Part shown: positions 1 to 7,936 of the stretch, one piece after another
Layout of the letters: every line of letters starts with the position of its first letter
Numbering within the stretch: the first letter of the stretch is position 1
From: Thalassomonas actiniarum
GTDB lineage: Bacteria > Pseudomonadota > Gammaproteobacteria > Enterobacterales > Alteromonadaceae
Length of the DNA: 64,000 nt
Assembly: GCF_000948975.2 (NCBI RefSeq)
Contig: NZ_CP059735.1
Coordinates: 1,116,001 to 1,180,000 of the forward strand
Direction of reading: 5' to 3'
The notes under the pieces: model-generated
Seen by the model: only the letters and a program-made list of their open reading frames with translations
Told to the model about the DNA's origin: nothing
Databases searched by the model: none
Program-made: the position numbers and the translations under genes

Positions 1-1840
1 ACCAGTCAAGGGTTGTCGACAGGCGCCACTGCTCCAGGTTATAGCCGAGAAATATTTGATGACTAGTGCCTTGACTGCTGCCATCATCAAAAGAAAAGCT
101 GTTGGAGAGTGTGCCGCGAGATAAGCGTTTGCTGAAACTGAAATTGGCCAAATTACGCGCCTTGCCGGCATTATCTACCTGATGACTAAAGCGGCCATTC
201 CAGCCCAGGCCACCTAAATAATCTGTGGTGCCGTTAAGTTTGATGCTGGATCTTGATGTTAGTGCGTTATCGGCGTGTAGGGCGCTGACAAAGCGGTCAA
301 AGTAACTGTGGTCGATTTTCAAACGGGTTTTTTCACTGAGGTTACCGGAAAAACCGGCAAAAAGCGCCGTGCCCTGCTGCAGATCTTTCGCCAGCTCGAT
401 ATTGTAATCGCCACCGGCGGCCAGGCCATGAAAGTTGCTCGAAAGATAATAATGATCCCGGTTGTTTTCCCTGACATAATGCCCGTTGACATCCAGGGTA
501 AAATTATCGGTTAAACCGTAACTGATCCCTGTTTTTGCCGAGCGTTCAACCCCGGAAGTGATCGCCGGATCCGGGCCGATAAAGCGTTGGTTGGCATCAA
601 CATATTCAAGCTGGTAATTCCAGTTTCCCTGCTTGAGCAAATTATTACCGACATTGATGCTTTGGCTGCGGGTTTTTTGCTGTCCCTGCGGGCCGTAGAG
701 CTTTATTTCAAATAAGTTATTACCATAAAAGGTATCGACCTCATCAAAGACAATACGGTTGTCATCCCCGGACTCTGCGGTAGTGATAAATTGACCATTT
801 CGATATAGTTCGGCCTCCCATCCGGGCAAGGCGGGCTCTTCTAAAGTAATAGTACTGAAGGAGCTGTTATAGGCAGGATTTGTGTTGGACAAGTGCAAAC
901 CGGCACCTGAGGTTGCGTTATGAATCAACTCATCCCTTTGTGACTGGATATCGCCAAACTGGTAGCTGATGCCATGGCCGGGATCATTTTTAAGGGGCAG
1001 GTCGATTTGTCGGGAGAATCTGAGAAACTGATTGGTGGTATCATTGTTCTGGTTAATACGCAGCTGCGTACTGTGGGCAAATAAGTCGAAAAAGCTGTTT
1101 AATCTTAGTTGATCCGATGACTTTTTTGTTGCCGAGTTATAACTATGTTTGAGGTTATAGGTTGTCGTGGGATGACTATAAAGGTGATAATTATCGGCAA
1201 CCACCAGATCCGGCAGCTTGACAGTGTGTATTTTGGGCGTGCGAACTTCCTGCGATGCTTTTTTTAAAACCGCCAGCGGGATGTCGGTTTGAAATGAAAT
1301 CTGTTGCAGGGAATAATCAAAGTGATATTCGCTGTTTAGCAACAGGTTCAATAGCCCGGCATCAAAGTAATGGTCGAAATCATCACTGGTCCAGAAAAAA
1401 AGCGCCTGTTTATCTGAGGCTTTATCCGGGGGCGTTGCCGGTGAAAGTACCGGAAAAGTATAGGGGATGTTATCGTCTAAGCTGCTGCCGCTTAACTGGT
1501 TTTTACCGAGTTTTAGCGGGAGTTTAAGTATATCTTGTAATACCGACAGAGGTATTAATAATCTTTGCTGGACCTGGTATATCTCCATGTCAGCAGCAAC
1601 CGACTGGCCATTAAGGCGTAAGTTGACAATCAGTAGCTGTTCATCGGTGACCGGCACGAAATAAAACGATTTCTCTTCGAACTCACCGGCCATCCCTTTT
1701 GCAAAAATAAGCGAAAAACTTAAGATCATAACCTGCAAAGCGGTGATCGACAAAGCCCTCACCGGCAAAGCTTTTACCGGTGAGGGCATGAAGCCAAATA
1801 GGTGTGCAATTGCCGAACTAACAGAGCGAAACATCAGCAT
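1..1840 (-). CDS. Fimbrial outer-membrane usher, C-terminus cut by window edge
   Basis: The reverse strand is open from an ATG at 1840 to the window edge (about 613 codons), so the C-terminal part lies outside. It begins with a hydrophobic export signal ending near FAKGMAGEF; an ATG at 1789 is an alternative start. The middle carries a motif of the type LPGWEAELYRNGQF, typical of ushers and related pilus-assembly barrels, followed by long alternating beta-strand segments. Ushers are outer-membrane channels that accept chaperone-bound subunits and extrude the pilus. It starts 11 bases after the chaperone stop, so the two are probably co-transcribed. The usher subclass was not settled; the N-terminus does not look like classical PapC/FimD. 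Confidence 0.75.
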   Translation of the reverse strand, partial: MLMFRSVSSAIAHLFGFMPSPVKALPVRALSITALQVMILSFSLIFAKGMAGEFEEKSFYFVPVTDEQLLIVNLRLNGQSVAADMEIYQVQQRLLIPLSVLQDILKLPLKLGKNQLSGSSLDDNIPYTFPVLSPATPPDKASDKQALFFWTSDDFDHYFDAGLLNLLLNSEYHFDYSLQQISFQTDIPLAVLKKASQEVRTPKIHTVKLPDLVVADNYHLYSHPTTTYNLKHSYNSATKKSSDQLRLNSFFDLFAHSTQLRINQNNDTTNQFLRFSRQIDLPLKNDPGHGISYQFGDIQSQRDELIHNATSGAGLHLSNTNPAYNSSFSTITLEEPALPGWEAELYRNGQFITTAESGDDNRIVFDEVDTFYGNNLFEIKLYGPQGQQKTRSQSINVGNNLLKQGNWNYQLEYVDANQRFIGPDPAITSGVERSAKTGISYGLTDNFTLDVNGHYVRENNRDHYYLSSNFHGLAAGGDYNIELAKDLQQGTALFAGFSGNLSEKTRLKIDHSYFDRFVSALHADNALTSRSSIKLNGTTDYLGGLGWNGRFSHQVDNAGKARNLANFSFSKRLSRGTLSNSFSFDDGSSQGTSHQIFLGYNLEQWRLSTTLDW

Positions 1841-1851
1841 GGAAACAGGCT

Positions 1852-2622
1852 TTAGTCGATGGTCATGGTTTCCGTAATTTCGATATTCCCGCCGTACTTG
1901 GCCCGTTCCTGATATTCTATGGTGACTTTCCCGCGGCTATCCTGCGTCATGGGTATATAGACTTTTCGCCGGGCTAACGGCGGATATACGGCTATGCCGT
2001 TAACACGACCTATTTCATCATTATTTTCATTACGTAAAACAAAGTCACCGTAAAGAGAGCGCTCGCCGCTCAGTTGTTGCCACAATTGAATTGCCGGCCG
2101 GCTATTTTGCATGATCAGTTGCGGGTTTTTTATTGTGCTGGTCGCGCTGAGTTTACCATGGCGGACGATAACCGGAATATTATAGGCAAGTTTCGAATTC
2201 ATGCTTAATCCATTTGCCCCCGAGCTTTTGGCGGCAGAGCCGGTGATTTTTAACACTGCCCGATATTCGCCTGCTGCTAAATTGGCGGGTTTTCTGATAC
2301 TGAATCGTACCGCCTGACGGCTATTTCCTTCGATAATACCGCGCCTGGGTGAATAACGAAGTAATTTTTTAGCGGAAAAAGGCATTGCCTGGGTGTTATC
2401 CACTTCCACCAGGGTGCCTTCTTCCGTCATATCCATATGGATCACTTGTATCGTATATTGCAAGGGAGTATTTTCGGTGTTGCGTATCACCAGGGAGTTG
2501 GTTTTGGTTTTATTATCAAAAAATAATCTGAACTCTGAAAGTGCCAGGCGGGCATGAGCATCCGGGCTGATAAAACTCATGCTTATTATCGCAAGGAATA
2601 GAGAAAGAAAAGATCTATACAT
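1852..2622 (-). CDS. PapD-like periplasmic pilus chaperone
   Basis: A 256-residue protein with an N-terminal signal peptide (hydrophobic run ending near SPDAHA). An immunoglobulin-like domain follows, with EFRLFFDN and NSLVIRNTENTPLQY strands near the N-terminus and a LAYNIPVIVRHGKL stretch in the middle. This is the pattern of chaperones that cap pilus subunits by donor-strand complementation and deliver them to the usher. The genes on either side, a secreted subunit-like protein upstream and an usher downstream, support the role. The start is the ATG at 2622. Which of the chaperone lineages it belongs to was not resolved. Confidence 0.82.
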   Translation of the reverse strand: MYRSFLSLFLAIISMSFISPDAHARLALSEFRLFFDNKTKTNSLVIRNTENTPLQYTIQVIHMDMTEEGTLVEVDNTQAMPFSAKKLLRYSPRRGIIEGNSRQAVRFSIRKPANLAAGEYRAVLKITGSAAKSSGANGLSMNSKLAYNIPVIVRHGKLSATSTIKNPQLIMQNSRPAIQLWQQLSGERSLYGDFVLRNENNDEIGRVNGIAVYPPLARRKVYIPMTQDSRGKVTIEYQERAKYGGNIEITETMTID

Positions 2623-2768
2623 CTGGGTAACCTAACTGGGCCAATGCACGGGCAGCGCCGATCGTTATTGGCTGTGCTATATCTCATTCACTAAACAATT
2701 TATTATTAACGACTATTTTATAAAAACGTTAATGTCTAATATTACTGATGAACATGAAATTTGACTGA

Positions 2769-2799
2769 TGGTAAAACTTCGTCAAGTGAAGTTTTACCA
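2769..2799 (-). promoter_or_regulatory. 12-bp hairpin between pilin and chaperone genes
   Basis: A perfect 12-bp inverted repeat (TGGTAAAACTTC / GAAGTTTTACCA, loop GTCAAGT) lies 42 bases after the pilin stop and before the chaperone. No run of T follows on the minus strand, so it is not a classical terminator. In pilus operons such hairpins commonly stabilise the major-subunit message or attenuate read-through, so that more pilin than usher is made. That role is inferred here. Confidence 0.6.
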
Positions 2800-2841
2800 C
2801 TTCTATTTAATATGATTAATGCGACGCTTAATCGCTAAAAA

Positions 2842-3357
2842 TTAATTAAAAGAAACATTTACCGTATAACCTACGGTATTGTCCGAACCGGCTACCAGTT
2901 CAGTTGTTACCGCTAATGCGCCGTATAATTTAACTGCAATATCGGTCGCTGAAGCATCTGTGGTGAATGCCGAGGCTACGCCGTCAGCGGTTGTTACTGT
3001 GGTGGTACCATCACTTGCTTCTGCTGCCGTGGTATAAGTTAAACTGGCGCCGGCTTCACCGGTAACGGTGATATTGTAGGCGGTGCTTTTTTCCAGGCCG
3101 GATACGGTGATCTCACCCTGAGTAATAGCAGCATCGGCAGCATCACAATCTCCGGTTACGGCACCGGCGGCATCCATAGTACAAACAGAGCCAACGATAA
3201 CGTTCATTTTACCGAAATGCATAGCCGTCGCTTCAGCAAATGTTGGTTCCGTAAACGCTTTAACTGTGGCGAAATATGAACTTTCGGAGGCTAAAGCCGC
3301 TGTTGAAGTGAGTGCCAGCAGAGATAACGGCAGTACTATTTTGTTGAGATTTTTCAT
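2842..3357 (-). CDS. Secreted fimbrial subunit (DUF4402-like major pilin candidate)
   Basis: A 171-residue, Ala/Thr/Gly-rich, beta-strand-rich protein with a clear signal peptide (MKNLNKIVLPLSLLALTSTAALA). The mature part begins SESSYFATVKAF. It holds two cysteines about 11 residues apart (SVCTMDAAG...GDCDAAD) and an alternating Thr/Val pattern like DUF4402 surface proteins. The start at 3357 has a good ribosome site (AGGTG seven bases upstream). It is the first gene of the chaperone-usher cluster, which suggests the main structural subunit. The family assignment is by eye and moderate. Confidence 0.65.
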   Translation of the reverse strand: MKNLNKIVLPLSLLALTSTAALASESSYFATVKAFTEPTFAEATAMHFGKMNVIVGSVCTMDAAGAVTGDCDAADAAITQGEITVSGLEKSTAYNITVTGEAGASLTYTTAAEASDGTTTVTTADGVASAFTTDASATDIAVKLYGALAVTTELVAGSDNTVGYTVNVSFN

Positions 3358-3616
3358 TTATACACCTTAATATTTTATTTGTTATTGCTTAACGTGTTAA
3401 TGCAACTCAATATTGATTTGACACTAATTTAACACGTTATTTTCAAGCTACCACAACTTCATCAAATAAATGTTACAGTTTTATGACAATCGCTTAATTT
3501 ATTGAAAAATAAAACCTTTTCTTTTTTGTGGTTATTATCTGCCCTGACAGCAAATTTTTTTATCGAGGGCAGGTACGGTCTATACTTAAGGGTGTCCTGT
3601 TAATCTGGAGTTGATG

Positions 3617-3841
3617 ATGGATGTAACCTTATTAGTGACTAAGTCTGATTACTGTTTGCCTAATTTGCAGTGTGAGTTTCAAAATTTAGGCGTGCCCTAT
3701 CATATCGAATATATAGAAAATAACCCCGAGTTGGTTAGCGCCCATCAAATCCGCCATTCGCCGAATATCCTGGTGGACGGTAAACTGGTTTTTCGCCATC
3801 AGCCAACCCCGGGAGAGTTGAAAGAGTATTTTGCCCGTTAA
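3617..3841 (+). CDS. Small thioredoxin-fold (glutaredoxin-like) protein
   Basis: A protein of about 74 residues with a beta-alpha-beta start (DVTLLVTKSDYCLPNLQCEFQNLG), then IEYIENNPELV and a SPNILVDGKLVF segment resembling the cis-Pro region of glutaredoxin and thioredoxin-like proteins. The usual CxxC is reduced to CLPN, and a second Cys lies five residues after the first, so redox catalysis is doubtful. ATG codons at 3614 and 3617 are both possible; CTGGAG at 3605-3610 favours 3617. It appears to be a single-gene unit. Confidence 0.6.
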   Translation: MDVTLLVTKSDYCLPNLQCEFQNLGVPYHIEYIENNPELVSAHQIRHSPNILVDGKLVFRHQPTPGELKEYFAR

Positions 3842-3868
3842 CGGCAGCTTTGAAGTTCACATCTTTTG

Positions 3869-3903
3869 GCTGAAGGTGTTAAATGCCAATAAACCCCTTC
3901 AGC
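3869..3903 (+). terminator. Weak hairpin after thioredoxin-like gene
   Basis: An 8-bp inverted repeat (GCTGAAGG / CCTTCAGC) with a 19-base loop lies 28 bases after the stop. Only a poor T-run follows, so termination here is tentative. Confidence 0.3.
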
Positions 3904-4034
3904 TTACCTTGCCGTTTCCTTATCCGGTACTTGCCAATAAATTTTTGTCTTTATCCGTGATAACCGGGATAATGTCATTTTAATTCGCTATTAACAGTAG
4001 CGTTAAACATTTCTTTTCTATAAAAGGACTTAAG

Positions 4035-4814
4035 ATGAATAAAGCCTGCCTGACCCCTTTGATATTGTTACTGGCCGCAGGAGCGGTTGATGCACAAGAA
4101 ACGAAAAAGCCCTGGGCAATATCCAGTGAATTGGGAATTATCCTTACCAGCGGTAACACCGAAAGCAGTACCTTAAAAGGCGCCATTACCGCCAAGCAGG
4201 AACTGGAGCGCTGGCGCAATGAATATAAGCTTGAAACCTTATATAAAAAAGACGAAGTCAGCCGGGATGACGGCAGTAAAGACAATGAACGTACCAGTGA
4301 AAGGTATTTTGCCTCTGTCCAGGGCAATTATAAGTTAAATGAAGACCACAGTTATTTATTTGTCTATGGTTCGCATTTATCGGATTATTTCGGCGCTTAC
4401 CGCAATGAAAGTGTGTTTTCTTTAGGTTATGGCCAACGTTTGCTTAAAGGGAAAAGTTATTACCTCGACGGGGAAATCGGTCCGGGTTATAAATATTTTG
4501 AATATGCCAAAGACAGTGCCGCCCTGGACAGTAAAGGGAATTTACTGGCGGGCAGCACAGACGGCGAGGTGATCGCCCTGGGTAAGCTCAACTTTAACTG
4601 GGATATCAATGAATTTGTCGGTTTTCGTCAGAGCCTGGCAATGGAATACGGTAGCACCAATACCAAAAGCCGCTCGGAAACTGAGCTGGTATCCAAGCTC
4701 AGCGATGCCATGCAAATGAAGTTAGGTTTTTATATCACCCATAATTCCGATGTCGCCGACGATAAGGAAAATACCGATACCGAAACCTTAGTGACGCTGA
4801 TTTATAATTTTTAA
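4035..4814 (+). CDS. DUF481 (YdiY-like) outer-membrane protein
   Basis: A 259-residue protein with a signal peptide ending near AGAVDAQE. It has the DUF481 hallmark ELGIILTSGNTESSTLKG followed by repeated amphipathic strands (WRNEYKLETLYKKDE, RYFASVQGNYKLNEDHSYLF) and a C-terminal strand ending in TLIYNF, as in outer-membrane beta-barrels. The start ATG follows AAAGGACTT. DUF481 proteins are salt- or acid-responsive outer-membrane proteins of unknown exact function. The gene converges on srmB and looks monocistronic. Confidence 0.82.
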   Translation: MNKACLTPLILLLAAGAVDAQETKKPWAISSELGIILTSGNTESSTLKGAITAKQELERWRNEYKLETLYKKDEVSRDDGSKDNERTSERYFASVQGNYKLNEDHSYLFVYGSHLSDYFGAYRNESVFSLGYGQRLLKGKSYYLDGEIGPGYKYFEYAKDSAALDSKGNLLAGSTDGEVIALGKLNFNWDINEFVGFRQSLAMEYGSTNTKSRSETELVSKLSDAMQMKLGFYITHNSDVADDKENTDTETLVTLIYNF

Positions 4815-4818
4815 CTTG

Positions 4819-4888
4819 TGCTCTCTCTTAGATTGAGAGTAGGGAGCAGATAAGATAGGCGCCAAGCAGCATGAATAGCCGCTTGGCG
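4819..4888. terminator. Inverted repeats between convergent genes
   Basis: Two dyads lie between the converging DUF481 and srmB genes: CTCTC/GAGAG inside TGCTC...GGGAGCA, and CGCCAAGC/GCTTGGCG (4860-4888). Neither has a strong T-run. Position and structure suggest bidirectional termination. Confidence 0.4.
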
Positions 4889-4920
4889 ATTGCTTAACCC
4901 CTTATGTCGGTTAAGCCGGG

Positions 4921-6159
4921 TTATTTCTTTTTATTACGCTTGGCCTGTTTCTTCGCCTTGGCTTTTTTCTGGGCGGTGGTTTTTTTCACCTTGGGCTTTT
5001 TCAAGCCGACTTTTGCTTCTTTGTTTTTCGGCCGCAGTTCTTCGATGATGCGGCGGGGCAGGCGCTCTTGCAGGTAGCGTTCTATCTTACCGATCACCGG
5101 CATATCATGGGCTTCCACCAGGGAAATGGCGGTGCCTTTGTTGCCGGCGCGGCCGGTACGGCCAATTCTGTGCAGGTAGATATCGGCTTTGCGCGGCATA
5201 TCAAAGTTGATCACATGACTGATATCGTCGATATCCAGGCCGCGGGCGGCGACATCGGTGGCCACCAGGATATTTACTTTTTCATCTTTCAAGCGTTCGA
5301 CCGAGCTGTTGCGCTTATCCTGCGGCATTTTGCCTTCGAGCCAGGCGCAGGGTAGCTCTTCGCCGTATAATTTACCCGAAAGGTATTGCACGGTTTCCCG
5401 CTTATTGGCAAATACCACGGCTTTTTTCACTTCTTCCTGTTTCAGGATGTTGGCGAGTAGCTGAAATTTGTGCTCAAAATTATCCGCCAGGTGCAGCCAC
5501 TGATGGATCTTGGCTTTTTCCTTGCGGGAAGGATCCGATTCTAAATAAACCGGCTCTGTGAGTACTTCTTTGGCAAAACGGATCACCGAGGAGCCTTCCA
5601 AAGTCGCCGAGAACAACATGGTCTGTTTGCGCCAGCGGGCTTCGGCAACGATGCGGTTGATGGTCTCGGCAAAGCCCATGTCCAGCATGCGGTCGGCCTC
5701 ATCCAAGATCAGGATTTCAATTTCCCTGGCATCAAACTGTTCATTTTCGATATATTCCATTAACCGCCCCGGGGTGGCGATCAACATATCCGTGGTGGCG
5801 GTCAGAATATCTTTATGGCTGCCGTAGTTGACGCCGCCGGTGATCACGCCGGATTTTATCTTGGTTAAGCTGGTCAGTTTTTCCGTTTGTTCATGAATTT
5901 GCAGGGCAAGCTCACGGGTCGGCGAGAGGATCAAAACCCGGGGAAAACCCGGTTTGGTTCTCGGGTAGTCAAGCAGATGCTGGGCAGCAGGCAGGATAAA
6001 AGCCGCGGTTTTACCCGTACCCGTAGGGGCCGATGCCAGAACATCTTTCCCAGCCATGGCTTCGGGTAACACTAATTGTTGAATGGAAGTGGGCTTTTTA
6101 AAACCGGCGTTTTCGACACCGCCTAGTAATTCATTGTCTAAATCAAACTGCTCAAACAT
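4921..6159 (-). CDS. srmB: DEAD-box ATP-dependent RNA helicase SrmB
   Basis: A 412-residue helicase with motifs in order: Q motif (GFKKPTSIQ), Walker A (APTGTGKT), PTRELALQ, TPGR, DEAD (ILILDEADRMLDMGF), SAT (LFSATLEG), and the C-terminal ARGLDI and HRIGRTGRAG motifs. The flanks DVLASAPTGTGKTAAF and RWRKQTMLFSATLEG match SrmB rather than other DEAD-box proteins. In E. coli SrmB acts early in 50S ribosome assembly. The lysine-rich tail of about 45 residues fits RNA binding. The protein is slightly shorter than the E. coli one (444). Confidence 0.9.
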   Translation of the reverse strand: MFEQFDLDNELLGGVENAGFKKPTSIQQLVLPEAMAGKDVLASAPTGTGKTAAFILPAAQHLLDYPRTKPGFPRVLILSPTRELALQIHEQTEKLTSLTKIKSGVITGGVNYGSHKDILTATTDMLIATPGRLMEYIENEQFDAREIEILILDEADRMLDMGFAETINRIVAEARWRKQTMLFSATLEGSSVIRFAKEVLTEPVYLESDPSRKEKAKIHQWLHLADNFEHKFQLLANILKQEEVKKAVVFANKRETVQYLSGKLYGEELPCAWLEGKMPQDKRNSSVERLKDEKVNILVATDVAARGLDIDDISHVINFDMPRKADIYLHRIGRTGRAGNKGTAISLVEAHDMPVIGKIERYLQERLPRRIIEELRPKNKEAKVGLKKPKVKKTTAQKKAKAKKQAKRNKKK

Positions 6160-6261
6160 GCTTGTCTATTGTATTGGAAATCAGGATGTGCAGATTATAG
6201 TGGCAAAGTGCTTTTTTTCCTAAGCTTCTTATGAAATTTCACCCAAATCGTTATTTTTTGC

Positions 6262-6777
6262 TTATAAGTCGGCGAATTCTTCCAGTATTTGCTGGCACCA
6301 GCTGGCAATTCGTTCATCGGTGAGCTGGTATTGGTTTTCATCATCGATGGACAGGCCGACAAAATGGCTGTTATCCTGGGTAAGGGCTTTTGAAGCGGCA
6401 AATTCATAACCCTGGTTCGGCCAGTAGCCGATGATAGCTGCGCCTGAGGGCACGATAATATCGTGTAACATGCCCAGGGCATCCTGGAACCATTCGCTGT
6501 AGCCTATCTGATCCCCCATGCCGTATAAGGCGATCACCTTGTTGTTAAGATCTAAGCCGGCGGCTTCTTGCCAGTGTGATTCCCAGTCTTCCTGTAATTC
6601 GCCGTAATCCCAGGTGGAGATGCCAAAAATAAGAAAATCATAATCCTGGCAGGCGGACAAAGGCACATCTTTGATATTGTGAAGTTCAACCATGGATTCG
6701 CCAATGACGGATTGTATCTTTTCTGCTGCCATTTCGGTATAGCAGGTGGTGGAACCATAAAATAAGCCAATTTTCAT
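6262..6777 (-). CDS. fldB: Flavodoxin FldB
   Basis: A 171-residue flavodoxin with the FMN phosphate-binding loop GSTTCYTE at residues 9-16 and the aromatic FMN-stacking loops STWDYGELQEDW and YGMGDQIGYSEWF. The GSTTCYTEMAAEKI and ALGMLHD stretches match FldB closely. Flavodoxins carry electrons at low potential. The gene is upstream of srmB on the same strand, about 100 bases away, and divergent from dsbC. In enterobacteria xerD lies between fldB and dsbC; it is not present here. Confidence 0.9.
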   Translation of the reverse strand: MKIGLFYGSTTCYTEMAAEKIQSVIGESMVELHNIKDVPLSACQDYDFLIFGISTWDYGELQEDWESHWQEAAGLDLNNKVIALYGMGDQIGYSEWFQDALGMLHDIIVPSGAAIIGYWPNQGYEFAASKALTQDNSHFVGLSIDDENQYQLTDERIASWCQQILEEFADL

Positions 6778-6979
6778 TCGTAATACTCAAGAAATACCGG
6801 GGTTAAATTGCAGCGCGAGTTTACCAGAAAGGCGGGTCTGTTTACCAGTTTACGATTATATTGGTGTCAAAGTGCAATAATCCCGGCCTTGTGATTGCAT
6901 TTAAGGCCACTACCCTGTAATTTTATGGCATGGAGTAAGGTCATATTCATGGATCAGTTAAATTTAGGAATACATCTGC

Positions 6980-7777
6980 ATGTTTAAAAAGTTAATCTCG
7001 GGAGCTACGCTGGCTATTTTTGCCTACTCGGCATCTGTGGCGGCCGAAAAAGGCCAGGATATTTTAACCTCGGCTGTTCAGCCGTCTTCTGCCGTGGCTG
7101 CCAAGTCTGCCGGGCTGGATGCTAACGCCTTAAAAGCAAAATTAACCGCCAAACTTGGCCTTGAAGTAGAAGGGGTGGCGACTACCCCGGTTGCCGGTAT
7201 TGCCGAAGTGATCACCAACCAGGGCTTGTTTTATGCCAGTTACGACGGTGCCTATTTCTTCCATGGCAAGCTTTTCTCTATTGAAAAGGAGGTCACTAAC
7301 TTAACGGAAGAAAGCATGGCCAAGGTCAGGGTGACCGGCATGGATAAATTTGCCAACGATATGATCGTTTATCCGGCGAAAAACGAGAAACATGTGGTCA
7401 CCGTGTTTACCGATATTACTTGCGGCTATTGCCGTAAGTTGCACGAGCAAATGGATGAATACAATGAGATGGGCATTACCGTACGTTACCTGGCTTATCC
7501 GCGCGCCGGCATCACCGACCGTAACGGTAACCTGACCCAGGGCTTCCAGGATATGCGCTCGATATGGTGCCACGAAGACCCCAACACCGCCATGACCAAG
7601 GCGAAAGCCGGCTCTGCCGTTGCCCATCGTATTTGTGACAAGCCGGTTGAAGCGGAATTTGATTTTGGTCGTCGTGTCGGTGTTAACGGCACCCCGGCTA
7701 TCATGCTGGCAAATGGCATGATGTTACCGGGTTACCGTGAACCAAGAGATCTGCTTCAGGTGCTTGAGAGCCTGTAA
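6980..7777 (+). CDS. dsbC: Thiol:disulfide interchange protein DsbC
   Basis: A 265-residue periplasmic disulfide isomerase. A signal peptide (to about ASVAAE) is followed by the N-terminal dimerisation domain and then a thioredoxin fold with the active site CGYCRKLH, the RYLAYPRAG segment and cis-Pro in GVNGTPAIML. The structural cysteine pair (IWCHEDP and HRICDKP) is also present. DsbC reshuffles wrong disulfides in exported proteins and is reduced by DsbD. The ATG at 6980 has AGGA nine bases upstream. recJ follows 159 bases later, with a terminator-like hairpin between. Confidence 0.93.
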   Translation: MFKKLISGATLAIFAYSASVAAEKGQDILTSAVQPSSAVAAKSAGLDANALKAKLTAKLGLEVEGVATTPVAGIAEVITNQGLFYASYDGAYFFHGKLFSIEKEVTNLTEESMAKVRVTGMDKFANDMIVYPAKNEKHVVTVFTDITCGYCRKLHEQMDEYNEMGITVRYLAYPRAGITDRNGNLTQGFQDMRSIWCHEDPNTAMTKAKAGSAVAHRICDKPVEAEFDFGRRVGVNGTPAIMLANGMMLPGYREPRDLLQVLESL

Positions 7778-7852
7778 CCGCTTTACCTGTACTGGTCGGT
7801 TGCCGCCAATCCCTTTGGGCTTCCAGCTCTGAGTAAGGTAGCCGATATCAGC

Positions 7853-7895
7853 GGAGCTTTAATGGTCACTTGCCGTTAAAGCTCCTGATTTTTTC
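7853..7895 (+). terminator. Rho-independent terminator after dsbC
   Basis: A perfect 10-bp inverted repeat GGAGCTTTAA / TTAAAGCTCC with a 13-base loop, followed by TGATTTTTTC. It would separate most dsbC transcripts from recJ. Confidence 0.7.
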
Positions 7896-7936
7896 TGCTG
7901 CTTTATCTTCACCTTTGTTATCGCCAAGGACTTTCC

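Noticed and set aside
1255-1664. Plus-strand frames in the first 2 kb
   Set aside because: They overlap the continuous usher frame on the minus strand, which has a signal peptide and usher-like motifs.
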